Part shown: in pieces, positions 25,102 to 32,122 of the stretch | Layout: every line of letters begins with the position of its first letter | Position numbering within the stretch: position 1 is the first letter of the stretch | From: Burkholderiales bacterium | Lineage (GTDB): Bacteria > Pseudomonadota > Gammaproteobacteria > Burkholderiales > Burkholderiaceae_F | NCBI GenBank assembly: GCA_900290295.1 | Contig: OMSW01000284.1 | Coordinates: 18,686-50,807, forward strand | Reading direction: 5' to 3' | DNA: 32,122 nucleotides | The notes under the pieces: model-generated | Database searches by the model: none | Told to the model about the DNA's origin: nothing | What the model saw: only the letters and a program-made list of their open reading frames with translations | Program-made: the position numbers and the translations under genes

Positions 25102-25569
25102 TCAGCTGCGATGGTAGGGGTGTGAGGCCAGGATCGACCAGGCACGATAGATCTGTTCGACCAGCAGCACGCGTGCCAGGGCATGGGGCAGGGTCATGCT
25201 CGAAAGGCGCAGGCACAGCGCGGCCTGCCGCTTGAATCCCGGGTCCAGACCGTCCGCGCCGCCGATCACAAAGGCCGGGAAGCAGGCACTGTCGCGCCAG
25301 CCGGACAGGGATGCGGCAAATTGCGCCGTCGTCCAATCGTTGCCGCCCTCATCCATTGCGATTACCACCGCGTCGGCCGGCAGTACCGTACGCAGGCGCG
25401 CGGCTTCGGCCGCCTGCAGGCGGGCCAACCCCTGGCCATTGCGCGGCTCCGGTCTGACCTCGCGGATTTCGATGCGAAAATCCCTGGGCATGCGTGAAAG
25501 GAATTCCCGCACGGCTGCGTCGGCCCACGAGGGCATCCGCTGACCGACCGCGGCAATGCATATCTTCAT
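25102..25569 (-). CDS. rlmH: RlmH, 23S rRNA pseudouridine-1915 N3-methyltransferase
   Basis: This SPOUT-class methyltransferase uses SAM to methylate pseudouridine 1915 in helix 69 of 23S rRNA on the assembled ribosome. It is 155 residues, exactly the usual size. The N-terminus MKICIAAVGQRMPSWADAAV, the central AVVIAMDEGG, the SAM-binding knot FVIGGADGLDPGF and the C-terminal YRAWSILASHPYHRS are all family hallmarks. It starts 9 bases after the rsfS stop, matching the widespread rsfS-rlmH pairing. The reading frame ends at 25102, after which comes the 163-base gap with the inverted repeat. Confidence 0.97.
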   Translation of the reverse strand: MKICIAAVGQRMPSWADAAVREFLSRMPRDFRIEIREVRPEPRNGQGLARLQAAEAARLRTVLPADAVVIAMDEGGNDWTTAQFAASLSGWRDSACFPAFVIGGADGLDPGFKRQAALCLRLSSMTLPHALARVLLVEQIYRAWSILASHPYHRS

Positions 25570-25578
25570 AGGGGACGA

Positions 25579-25989
25579 TTATTCGTGCCGCGTCGCCTTG
25601 CCGCGCCGCGTGCCGCGGGCGCGTGGCCAGGGAATGCCCGACGGCGCACGCAGTTTCACGTTCACTGGCCTGCCGCCCCAGAGCTCTTCCAGTCCGTAGT
25701 AGGCACGCACGGCCGGCTGCATGATGTGGACGACCACGTCACCCAGATCCACCAGAACCCACTCGCCGGTTTCCTCGCCCTCGATGCTCACGACGGTGCC
25801 GCCCGCGTGCTTGACCTTTTCCGCGACACTGGCGGCCAGGGCGCGAGCATGACGATTGGAGGTGCCGCTGGCGACCACAACGCGGTCGAAAAGATCCGAT
25901 AGCTTGGTGGTGTTGAATACTTCTATGTCCTGCGCCTTCACGTCTTCCAGGGCGTCGATGACGAGGCGTTGGAGTCGTCTATTTTCCAT
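25579..25989 (-). CDS. rsfS: RsfS, ribosomal silencing factor
   Basis: RsfS binds ribosomal protein uL14 on the large subunit and blocks subunit joining when nutrients are short. It has 136 residues. The family pattern is clear: LQRLVIDALEDVKAQDIEVFN, a VVVASGTSNRHARALA segment, EGEETGEWVLVDLGDVVVHIM and YYGLEELWG. The C-terminal 25 residues are a basic tail (PWPRARGTRRGKATRHE) longer than the E. coli protein's end. The start codon overlaps the end of nadD by 11 bases, so the two are translationally coupled. Confidence 0.97.
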   Translation of the reverse strand: MENRRLQRLVIDALEDVKAQDIEVFNTTKLSDLFDRVVVASGTSNRHARALAASVAEKVKHAGGTVVSIEGEETGEWVLVDLGDVVVHIMQPAVRAYYGLEELWGGRPVNVKLRAPSGIPWPRARGTRRGKATRHE

Positions 25990-26644
25990 GAAACGGCGTG
26001 TACAGTTGATGAGTGCGAATGTAGTCGAGCACGGGAGTCGTCAGAAACCGCGACGCCTGGGCATGGTCGCCGGCTGCTAGCCACCGACGGATTCCCGTGG
26101 CCGAGCAGTCGACCGGTAGCATGGGGAACTCGACCAAGGTGCCGGCCGCGCAGCGGCGCAGATCGGCAACCGTGCCTAGGCGTTGCGCGATGTAGCGGCT
26201 CATGGCCGGTTCCAGGTCGTCTGGGGTCCCGCAACGCCGCGCGAAGGCAAGGTGCGCCAGATCCGTCAATTCCTGCCACCGGTGCCAGGTGGCAAGCTGG
26301 CGCAGTTGATCGAAGCCCAGGATCCAGACCAGCGACTGTTGCGGCCCGGATTCGGCGCGGAATTGCTTCAAAGTGTCCACGGTATAGCTCGGCCCGGAAC
26401 GCTCCGTCTCACGGGTGTCGATGCGCCAATGCGGTTTCGCATGCACCGCCAGCTCCAGCATTCGCACGCGATCCGCGGCGGGAGTTATGACACCCTTTTG
26501 CCATGGCCGGCCTGCCGGAACGAAAATCAGCTCGGCCAAACCCAATGCCTTCTGCGCGTCACGGGCCAGCTGCAGATGTCCGGCATGGACCGGGTCGAAA
26601 GAGCCGCCCAGTAGTCCAATCGGCGCAGCGGCGGAAGTACTCAT
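25979..26644 (-). CDS. nadD: Nicotinate mononucleotide adenylyltransferase
   Basis: NadD joins nicotinate mononucleotide and ATP to give deamido-NAD in NAD synthesis. From the ATG at 26644 it has 221 residues, near the usual length. The frame is open to 26740, but the extra 32 residues lack family similarity and would overlap hemF. Signatures are IGLLGGSFDPVHAGHLQLA with the HxGH nucleotidyltransferase motif, FVPAGRPWQKG, RSGPSYTVDTL and SATGIRRWLAAG, standing for the usual ISSTxIR. It starts 10 bases after hemF and overlaps rsfS, so all three are probably on one message. Confidence 0.96.
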   Translation of the reverse strand: MSTSAAAPIGLLGGSFDPVHAGHLQLARDAQKALGLAELIFVPAGRPWQKGVITPAADRVRMLELAVHAKPHWRIDTRETERSGPSYTVDTLKQFRAESGPQQSLVWILGFDQLRQLATWHRWQELTDLAHLAFARRCGTPDDLEPAMSRYIAQRLGTVADLRRCAAGTLVEFPMLPVDCSATGIRRWLAAGDHAQASRFLTTPVLDYIRTHQLYTPFHGK

Positions 26645-26654
26645 ACGGCAGCGC

Positions 26655-27605
26655 TCATGCGGCTGATAACCAATCGCGCGGACGCAGGAAGTCGGAAAGA
26701 AGTCTGGCCTCCTCGGTTCCCGGCGCTGGCGCCCATTCATATCGCCAGCGCACCGACGGCGGCATCGACATCAGTATCGATTCGGCCCGTCCACCCGACT
26801 GCAGTCCAAAGAGCGTTCCGCGGTCGTACACCAGGTTGAATTCCACGTAGCGCCCGCGGCGCAGCGCCTGGAATTCGCGTTCGCGCTCGCCGTAGGGCAA
26901 GGCGTGGCGTCGTTCAACGATGGGCACATACGCGGGAAGAAAGTGACTGCCGACCGAGCGCATCATGGCAAAGCTGCGGTCCGCCTCGAGCTCGTTGAAG
27001 TCGTCGAAAAAGATGCCGCCGATGCCCCGTGGTTCGGCGCGGTGTTTGAGGAAAAAATACTCGTCGCACCAGCGTTTGAAGCGGGCATAGTATTGCGCTC
27101 CAAATGGCGCCAGCGCATCGCGACAGCATCCATGAAAATGGCGCGCGTCCTCCTCAAATCCGTAATAGGGCGTCAGGTCCATGCCGCCGCCGAACCACCA
27201 GGTTCCGCTGGTCTCAGAGTCATCACCGCGCGGGTGAGCGCGGAAGAAACGCACATTCATGTGCACGGTCGGCACGTAGGGATTGCGCGGGTGCAACACC
27301 AGTGACACGCCGAGCGCGTCAAAGCCACAGCCGGCGACCTCCGGATGGGCGGCACTGGCCGATGGTGGCAGACGATCGCCGCCCACCTGGGAAAAGCCAA
27401 TCCCCGCACGTTCGAACAGGGCCCCATCCTCCAGAATGCATGTCGTGCCACTACCGCGCAAGGACTCCCCGGGGGGCTTCACCCACCGGCTGACGGCAAA
27501 GCCTCCGCCGTCGAGACGTTCTAGCTCGCGAACAATGCGCTGCTGCAGATCGAGCAAAAATGCCCGTACGGGCTCGGTTTCGACGTTCTGCTTCATGGGC
27601 GCCAT
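26655..27605 (-). CDS. hemF: Oxygen-dependent coproporphyrinogen III oxidase
   Basis: HemF performs the aerobic oxidative decarboxylation of coproporphyrinogen III to protoporphyrinogen IX in heme synthesis, in the cytoplasm. It has 316 residues. The ATG at 27605 has GAGGA five bases upstream. Strong family motifs are present: [60 protein letters not shown], and [20 protein letters not shown] with its continuation [13 protein letters not shown]. Its presence implies an organism that lives at least partly with oxygen. It lies between purD and nadD, as commonly seen in betaproteobacteria. Confidence 0.98.
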   Translation of the reverse strand: MAPMKQNVETEPVRAFLLDLQQRIVRELERLDGGGFAVSRWVKPPGESLRGSGTTCILEDGALFERAGIGFSQVGGDRLPPSASAAHPEVAGCGFDALGVSLVLHPRNPYVPTVHMNVRFFRAHPRGDDSETSGTWWFGGGMDLTPYYGFEEDARHFHGCCRDALAPFGAQYYARFKRWCDEYFFLKHRAEPRGIGGIFFDDFNELEADRSFAMMRSVGSHFLPAYVPIVERRHALPYGEREREFQALRRGRYVEFNLVYDRGTLFGLQSGGRAESILMSMPPSVRWRYEWAPAPGTEEARLLSDFLRPRDWLSAA

Positions 27606-27673
27606 CCCTGTCCTCGGCTTTCCACTGTCACTGCGGATCGGTTCCGGGTCCGGAGTGCAAATCGCGTGGGTCC

Positions 27674-28948
27674 CTATTGCGAAGCCCGCAACGCGCGGTT
27701 GCCGATGTCGGTTCGAAACTGCGCGCCCGCGAAATGCACCTGCGCCACGGATTCGTATGCGCGTCGGCGCGCCGACTTCAGGTTTTCCCCAAGCGCGGTA
27801 ACACAGAGTACGCGCCCCCCGCTGGTTACGAGTTGACCGTCGACCAGCCGGGTGCCGGCGTGAAAGACGACGGAATCCTCGGCGTCGGGCGGCAGGGCGG
27901 ATATCACGTCACCTTGGCGCGGTTGCTCCGGGTAGCCGTGCGCCGCGATCACGACCCCCAGTGCGGGACGACGGTCCCACTGCGCCACGGCCCGGCCCAG
28001 GTTTGCGTCGACCGCGCATTCCAGAAGATCCAGGAGGTCTGACTTGAGGCGCATCATGATCGGCTGGGTTTCCGGGTCCCCCAGCCGGCAGTTGAATTCC
28101 AGGGTGCGCGGCTGTCCGTCGTTACCGATCATCAACCCGGCGTAGAGAAACCCCGTGTACTCAATGCCCTCCGCCGCCATGCCGGCGATCGTCGGGTCGA
28201 TGATTTCGCGCAGGACGCGCGCATGCATCGCGGGCGTTACTACCGGGGCGGGCGAGTATGCCCCCATGCCGCCGGTATTGGGGCCGCGGTCGCCGTCGAG
28301 CAGGCGCTTGTGATCTTGCGCGGTGGCCAGCGCAAGCGTATTGCGTCCGTCGCAAAGCACGATAAAGCTAGCTTCCTCCCCCTCCAGAAAATCCTCGACC
28401 ACGACACGTGCCCCTGCTGCACCAAGATTGCGGTGCCCCAGCATCGCCGCAATCGCCCCGTGCGCTTGCTCCACGCTTTGGGCGACGACGACGCCCTTTC
28501 CTGCAGCAAGCCCGTCCGCCTTGACCACGATCGGTGCGCCCCGCAGGCGCACATAGGCGTGCGCCTCCTCCGCGTCGGTAAAGCTCCGGTATGCGGCCGT
28601 CGGTATCGCGTGCCGGGCCATGAAGGCCTTGGCAAAATCCTTCGACCATTCCAATTGGGCGGCCGCCCGAGTCGGACCGAAGATCCGCAGGCCGGCGGCG
28701 CGAAACGTATCGACGATGCCAGCCGCGAGCGGCGCCTCAGGCCCTACCACCGTCATATGGATCTGTTCATCGCGCGCGTATTGAACCAAGTCCTCGAAGT
28801 CCTGCAGCGCAATGTTCTGAAAAGCTCGATTGCCGCTAGTGCCGCCATTGCCCGGCGCAAGGTAGACGCGCCGCACGCGTGGGGACTGCGCGAGCTTCCA
28901 GGCCAAGGCGTGCTCTCGGCCGCCGGATCCGATCACCAGAATCTTCAT
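27674..28948 (-). CDS. purD: Phosphoribosylamine-glycine ligase (GAR synthetase)
   Basis: PurD is an ATP-grasp enzyme that couples phosphoribosylamine and glycine to GAR, the second step of purine synthesis. The ATG at 28948 gives [19 protein letters not shown], the standard N-terminus, and 424 residues in all. The longer open frame to 29059 runs back into yebC and is not used. Motifs seen are [10 protein letters not shown], the PEAPLAAGI loop, [15 protein letters not shown] (ATP-grasp), [32 protein letters not shown] with the metal ligands, and [15 protein letters not shown]. It starts 49 bases after the yebC stop. Confidence 0.98.
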   Translation of the reverse strand: MKILVIGSGGREHALAWKLAQSPRVRRVYLAPGNGGTSGNRAFQNIALQDFEDLVQYARDEQIHMTVVGPEAPLAAGIVDTFRAAGLRIFGPTRAAAQLEWSKDFAKAFMARHAIPTAAYRSFTDAEEAHAYVRLRGAPIVVKADGLAAGKGVVVAQSVEQAHGAIAAMLGHRNLGAAGARVVVEDFLEGEEASFIVLCDGRNTLALATAQDHKRLLDGDRGPNTGGMGAYSPAPVVTPAMHARVLREIIDPTIAGMAAEGIEYTGFLYAGLMIGNDGQPRTLEFNCRLGDPETQPIMMRLKSDLLDLLECAVDANLGRAVAQWDRRPALGVVIAAHGYPEQPRQGDVISALPPDAEDSVVFHAGTRLVDGQLVTSGGRVLCVTALGENLKSARRRAYESVAQVHFAGAQFRTDIGNRALRASQ

Positions 28949-28997
28949 CGCGGTCCGCTCGTTGCGGACGTGGCCCGGTGGTTGCTGCTGCCGGCTT

Positions 28998-29720
28998 TCA
29001 TGTGTCGAGCATGGCCGACGAGTAAACGTGTTGCGTGTCGTCGAGATCTTCGAGCGCATCGAGCAGGTGGCGCATCTGCTCCGCGTCGCCGCCCCGCAGG
29101 TGGATCTCGTTGAGGGCTTTCATCGTGACGTCAGCAATGTCCGGCTTCAGACCCGCGCGCTGCAGTGCCTGGCGCACGGCGTCGAAATCCCCCGGTGCGC
29201 AGATGACCTCGATCGACCCGTCCTCGTCAGATATCACGTCCTCGGCACCGGCATCGAGCGCGGCCTCCATGACCCGCTCCTCGCTGGTACCAGGCGCGAA
29301 GATGAAGTGGCCGCAGTGGCGAAACTGGAAGGCCACGGAACCATCGGTTCCCAGGTTGCCGCCGTTTTTGCTGAAAGCGTGCCGGATCTCGGCGACCGTG
29401 CGTGTGCGATTGTCGGTCATCGTGTCGACAATAACAGCGGCGCCGCCAACGCCGTAGCCCTCGTAGCGAATCTCCTCGTAGTGTGCGCCCTCGAGCTTGC
29501 CGCTGCCGCGCTGGATGGCCTTGTTCACGGTGTCCTTGGGCACGTTCGCCGCGGAGGCTTTTTCCAGCGCCAGACGCAGGCGCGGATTCGAGCCCGGCTC
29601 GCCCCCGCCACGCGCGGCGACGGTGATTTCGCGGATGATCTTTGTCCAGATCTGACCGCGCTTGGCGTCCTGGCGGCCCTTGCGGTGCTGGATATTGGCC
29701 CATTTCGAGTGCCCGGCCAT
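28998..29720 (-). CDS. yebC: YebC/TACO1-family protein (transcription or translation factor)
   Basis: This YebC/PmpR-family protein has 240 residues, the family norm. The opening [21 protein letters not shown] is diagnostic (given here as [15 protein letters not shown]). Other signatures are [30 protein letters not shown] and [20 protein letters not shown]. Members have been described both as DNA-binding regulators and, more recently, as factors that help ribosomes at proline stretches. The sequence does not decide between these. AAGGA lies eight bases before the ATG. It is the first gene of the conserved run. Upstream there are 155 bases before the lipoprotein gene, with a GGCTA-CGG-TAGCC hairpin but no clear promoter. 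Confidence 0.97.
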   Translation of the reverse strand: MAGHSKWANIQHRKGRQDAKRGQIWTKIIREITVAARGGGEPGSNPRLRLALEKASAANVPKDTVNKAIQRGSGKLEGAHYEEIRYEGYGVGGAAVIVDTMTDNRTRTVAEIRHAFSKNGGNLGTDGSVAFQFRHCGHFIFAPGTSEERVMEAALDAGAEDVISDEDGSIEVICAPGDFDAVRQALQRAGLKPDIADVTMKALNEIHLRGGDAEQMRHLLDALEDLDDTQHVYSSAMLDT

Positions 29721-29875
29721 CGCCTGTGTCCTTGCCCGGAACGCCCGGGAAACGAGAATTTTCAGAGGGCGGCAATACTAGCATCCGCCCGCCCAGCCCC
29801 TCGCAGCCGACCCGCTGGATTTTGGCATGCGGCCGATCGGCTACCGTAGCCCAGGCGGGGATAACTCTCGAAACC

Positions 29876-30331
29876 TTAGTTATTGGACTTTTGTTGGGAT
29901 TGCAGCGACGCGGCGACCCGTCGGTAAACCGGTCCCCAGATCGGGTGGCCGATTTCGGAGTCGGAAAGCCGGAAGTTCGGGTCGGCTGCGAAGGCGGCGC
30001 GGAAATCAGCGTCGCATTCAGCCGGTCGATCGAACGCGCAGGCGATGAACGCCAAATACTTGTATGCCACGGCCGTGTCGCGCGGATCCTGTAAGCCGTG
30101 GCGCAGCGCGGCACGGAAGTGGCGTTCCGCCGGTTCGAATGCACCGTCATCGTATTTGCGCAGACCATCGACCAAGGCTCGCTCGCCCGGGCGCTGCATC
30201 AGCTGCGCCACGCTCACCGTGGGCGGCGGCGGGCTCGCGCAACCACCCAGGCTCTGGCTGGCGATCGCCGCCAGCAAGGCGACGGCGGCTGTCGATCGAA
30301 ACGGCAACGGGATCAGTCGTGCGCGGATCAT
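29876..30331 (-). CDS. TssQ-like T6SS-associated lipoprotein with TPR-like repeats
   Basis: This 151-residue lipoprotein has a signal peptide with lipobox LGGC and the acylated Cys31. After a short Pro-rich linker (ASPPPPTVS) the body is all-helical and TPR-like: GLRKYDDGAFEPAERHFRAAL and AVAYKYLAFIACAFDRPAECDADFRAAF. It ends with FRLSDSEIGHPIWGPVYRRV. The GHPxWGPVF/Y ending with two internal Cys matches my recollection of the TssQ family of T6SS-associated lipoproteins in betaproteobacteria. I could not confirm that by a search. Residue Asp32 is replaced by Ala, so the Lol +2 rule would send it to the outer membrane. Its ATG overlaps the kinase-like gene stop (ATGA at 30328-30331), so the two are coupled. 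No T6SS core gene is in the window. Confidence 0.75.
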   Translation of the reverse strand: MIRARLIPLPFRSTAAVALLAAIASQSLGGCASPPPPTVSVAQLMQRPGERALVDGLRKYDDGAFEPAERHFRAALRHGLQDPRDTAVAYKYLAFIACAFDRPAECDADFRAAFAADPNFRLSDSEIGHPIWGPVYRRVAASLQSQQKSNN

Positions 30332-31809
30332 TTGAATTCGTGCTCGATTTTGATGGCCGTCGACCCGTGGACGTCGAGCTCCGTCTGCCAGGGCGGGGCG
30401 AGTGCGTTACGAACCTCGATATGGTGATGCCCATCTGGCAGTTCGACCTGGGTCAACGGCGGTGCTACCCCGGCGGCCTTGCTGTCGATGAAGACTTCTC
30501 CCCAGGGACGAATGTCGAATGATATTCGCGCACTGGGAACGGCGGTCGGGCCCGTCGCGGCCGCAGCCACGGAATCGGTAGCCACCGCAGGGACGGCCGG
30601 AAGCGTGACAACGGATTCCGGGCGTCGCACGTTCCCCAGCAAGACACCTAGAAAGATTCCCAGGGAAAGTAGGGCCCCGGCGGTGACCAGCGGCAGCCGA
30701 TGACGCGTGGCCCAGGGACGGATGCGCTCGAGCAGTGCCAGTAGATCGAAGCCTATGGAGTGTGCCGCCGCCAGCGGGTCCGGTAGGGCCGCTTTGGGCA
30801 CACTTACCCCGCTCGGAATGATCGTTGCCCTGCTGTCGTCGGTCGAGTTCGGCCCGCGCACTGGCGCAACGTTGTCCGCAGGAGCTATCGTCGCCACATG
30901 TATCAGCGGACGCTGCGGCGGTGCAGCAAGCGGGATGCCGAGGGAATTCGGTGCCACGTTTTCGGTGCGCTCGTTCCATATGAAGGAGGTCAAGGCGTCG
31001 CGCATTGCGGCAGCCGTCTTGGGCCCGTCGCCCGATCCGGCAATCAGGGCCTGATCGACGAGCCGTGCGAGCACCGGCGGCGTATCGGGTCGGGCTGCCA
31101 ATGTGGGCGATCCTCCATTGCGGGCCGAGCCGAGGCTCTCGGGCGGTCGGGCATCGGGCGGCGCGCGTCCCACCAGCATCATGAACAGCAGTTCGCCGAT
31201 CGCGCGCACGTCGCGCAGACGCGCTTCCTGCGTGATCTCGTTCTGAAAGTACGGCAGCAGGCGGGGCGTTCCCGCGAGCGCCTCGTCGCCGCTGGCACCG
31301 TCGTCGATCCAGCCGCCAAAACCCGATACCTTGGGCGAACCGTCGGCAAGCAGGTACACGTGCTGCGGACCGAGATGTCCGTGAGCAACACCGTTGCTGT
31401 GGGCGCACTCGAGCGCATCGGCGATTCGGGCCGCAATGCTGGCGCATTGCACGAAGGCCGGACGCAGTCCTGCGGCGAGCAGTTCATGCAGCGGTCGTCC
31501 GTTGACGCGCTCGATTACCAGGTACCCGAATGCATGGCTCAATCCGGCATCGAACACCGTGACGATATGCGGGTGCTGCAGGCGCCCGGCTGCCTGTGCT
31601 TGGCGCACAAAGGCCTGTTCGACCCGGCTGCGCTCCTCACTCGACAGACGCGGGCCGGCCGGCAGCAGTTCCACCGCCTTGACAACCAGTTGGCGGTTCA
31701 TCACCGGATCGACCGCCGCGTACGACACGCTGTGGCGTTCGCGGCGCAGCTCGCGCAGGATCGAGTAGCGGCCGATCACCCGGGTTTTGGAGGAGAGTGT
31801 TTCAGTCAT
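30328..31809 (-). CDS. Membrane-anchored Ser/Thr kinase-like protein (probable pseudokinase) with C-terminal PEGA domain
   Basis: This 493-residue protein has three parts: a kinase-fold domain (about 12-275), a cytoplasmic linker, and a transmembrane helix (about 371-391) followed by a periplasmic Ala/Pro linker and a PEGA domain (about 427-492). The kinase fold is recognisable from YSILREL, the VAIK-like QLVVKAV with Lys44, LQHPHIVTVFDAG, and DVRAIGELLFMMLVGRAPP. Catalytic positions are lost. The glycine loop reads ELRRERHSVSY with no glycine. The alpha-C Glu position is Gln70. HRDxKxxN reads HGHLGPQH (143-150). DFG reads GFG (163-165). It therefore probably does not transfer phosphate, but it could bind a ligand or partner. 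The PEGA domain may touch peptidoglycan or other envelope parts. The gene is coupled to the lipoprotein gene and sits 55 bases after another PEGA-encoding gene. Confidence 0.88.
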   Translation of the reverse strand: MTETLSSKTRVIGRYSILRELRRERHSVSYAAVDPVMNRQLVVKAVELLPAGPRLSSEERSRVEQAFVRQAQAAGRLQHPHIVTVFDAGLSHAFGYLVIERVNGRPLHELLAAGLRPAFVQCASIAARIADALECAHSNGVAHGHLGPQHVYLLADGSPKVSGFGGWIDDGASGDEALAGTPRLLPYFQNEITQEARLRDVRAIGELLFMMLVGRAPPDARPPESLGSARNGGSPTLAARPDTPPVLARLVDQALIAGSGDGPKTAAAMRDALTSFIWNERTENVAPNSLGIPLAAPPQRPLIHVATIAPADNVAPVRGPNSTDDSRATIIPSGVSVPKAALPDPLAAAHSIGFDLLALLERIRPWATRHRLPLVTAGALLSLGIFLGVLLGNVRRPESVVTLPAVPAVATDSVAAAATGPTAVPSARISFDIRPWGEVFIDSKAAGVAPPLTQVELPDGHHHIEVRNALAPPWQTELDVHGSTAIKIEHEFK

Positions 31810-31864
31810 TTATGTCACGCAGGCGCTATTTTGCGCGAAGTGCGGCCCGCGTGCAGCGAATCCG

Positions 31865-32122
31865 TCAAAACCGGTGCTGAAGGAGCAATGTTTTGCCGGT
31901 TTCTATCTCGATCTGTATCGTATACACGGGGAAATTGCCATTGCGCAATTCGATCGAGTGCGTTCCCGGGGCGAGGCTGATGCGGCTAAGGGGCGGGGAA
32001 ACCCCGACGCTGGTTCCGTCTAGGAATACTTCCCCCCACGGCGCGATCGCCAGCGAAACGGTGCCGGGCTCAACGGGTTCGGGAACCGGCGGTGGCTGGG
32101 GTTCGGATAGCGCGGCCGTGCG
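31865..32122 (-). CDS. 3' end of a gene encoding a PEGA-domain protein (partial, start outside window)
   Basis: An open frame runs in from the window edge for 85 residues to a TGA at 31867-31865. It begins with a Pro-rich linker (SEPQPPPVPEPVEPG) and continues as one PEGA domain: VSLAIAPWGEVFLDGTSVGV, then SPPLSRISLAPGTHSIELRN and a terminal LLLQHRF. The kinase-like protein's C-terminus has the same layout (PWGEVFID, GVAPPL, HHHIEVRN, IEHEFK), so the two domains are paralogs. The N-terminal part is outside the window, so it may be another kinase-like protein, a lipoprotein or a plain PEGA protein. It lies on the same strand, 55 bases before the kinase-like gene's start, and probably belongs to the same operon. 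Confidence 0.85.
   Translation of the reverse strand, partial: RTAALSEPQPPPVPEPVEPGTVSLAIAPWGEVFLDGTSVGVSPPLSRISLAPGTHSIELRNGNFPVYTIQIEIETGKTLLLQHRF

Overview
The window is GC-rich chromosomal DNA from a Gram-negative proteobacterium. It is densely coded, and no gap between genes exceeds about 165 bases. The best lineage clue is the gene order yebC-purD-hemF-nadD-rsfS-rlmH-maf-rng, which I know as a typical betaproteobacterial arrangement. A DnaE that begins HLRLHSEFSVVDG and a TssQ-like lipoprotein point the same way. Genus and species cannot be told from sequence alone. I see no tRNA, rRNA, CRISPR array, transposase or integrase.

Layout. (1) 9-3674, plus strand: a large TonB-dependent receptor followed 12 bases later by a small Omp85/D15-type barrel without POTRA domains. 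(2) 3683-8100, minus strand: a TerC/YjbE-type membrane protein, the membrane proteins HflK and HflC, then O-acetylhomoserine sulfhydrylase (MetY). (3) 8208-15222, plus strand: dnaE, then a three-gene unit joined by GTGA stop/start overlaps (exported TAP-like alpha/beta hydrolase, NatA-like ATPase, NatB-like permease). (4) 15229-21370, mixed strands: an envelope polysaccharide block with a GT4-like glycosyltransferase, a GT25 glycosyltransferase, an O-antigen ligase-like protein, a GT9 heptosyltransferase-like protein and MsbA. (5) 21443-22667, minus strand: a DUF488 protein and a DJ-1/PfpI amidotransferase-like protein. (6) 22802-29720, minus strand: the conserved run yebC to rng, covering purine and heme synthesis, NAD synthesis, ribosome silencing and 23S rRNA methylation, nucleotide housecleaning and RNase G. 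(7) 29876-32122, minus strand: a TssQ-like TPR lipoprotein, a membrane-anchored kinase-like protein with a PEGA domain, and the 3' end of another gene encoding a closely similar PEGA domain.

The most interesting part is region 7. The kinase-like protein keeps the overall fold signature and the VAIK lysine but has lost the glycine loop, the HRD aspartate, the catalytic-loop lysine and asparagine, the DFG aspartate and the alpha-C glutamate, so it reads as a pseudokinase. Its stop codon overlaps the start of the lipoprotein (ATGA), and the gene before it carries a paralogous PEGA domain. This looks like an envelope scaffold or sensor module, perhaps linked to type VI secretion, although no T6SS structural gene lies in the window. 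Secondary points are a long imperfect hairpin between rlmH and maf, a shared ATAGAATCRCG box 6-7 bases before the starts of dnaE and the GT25 gene (possible leaderless transcripts), and tandem perfect hairpins inside the hydrolase gene.
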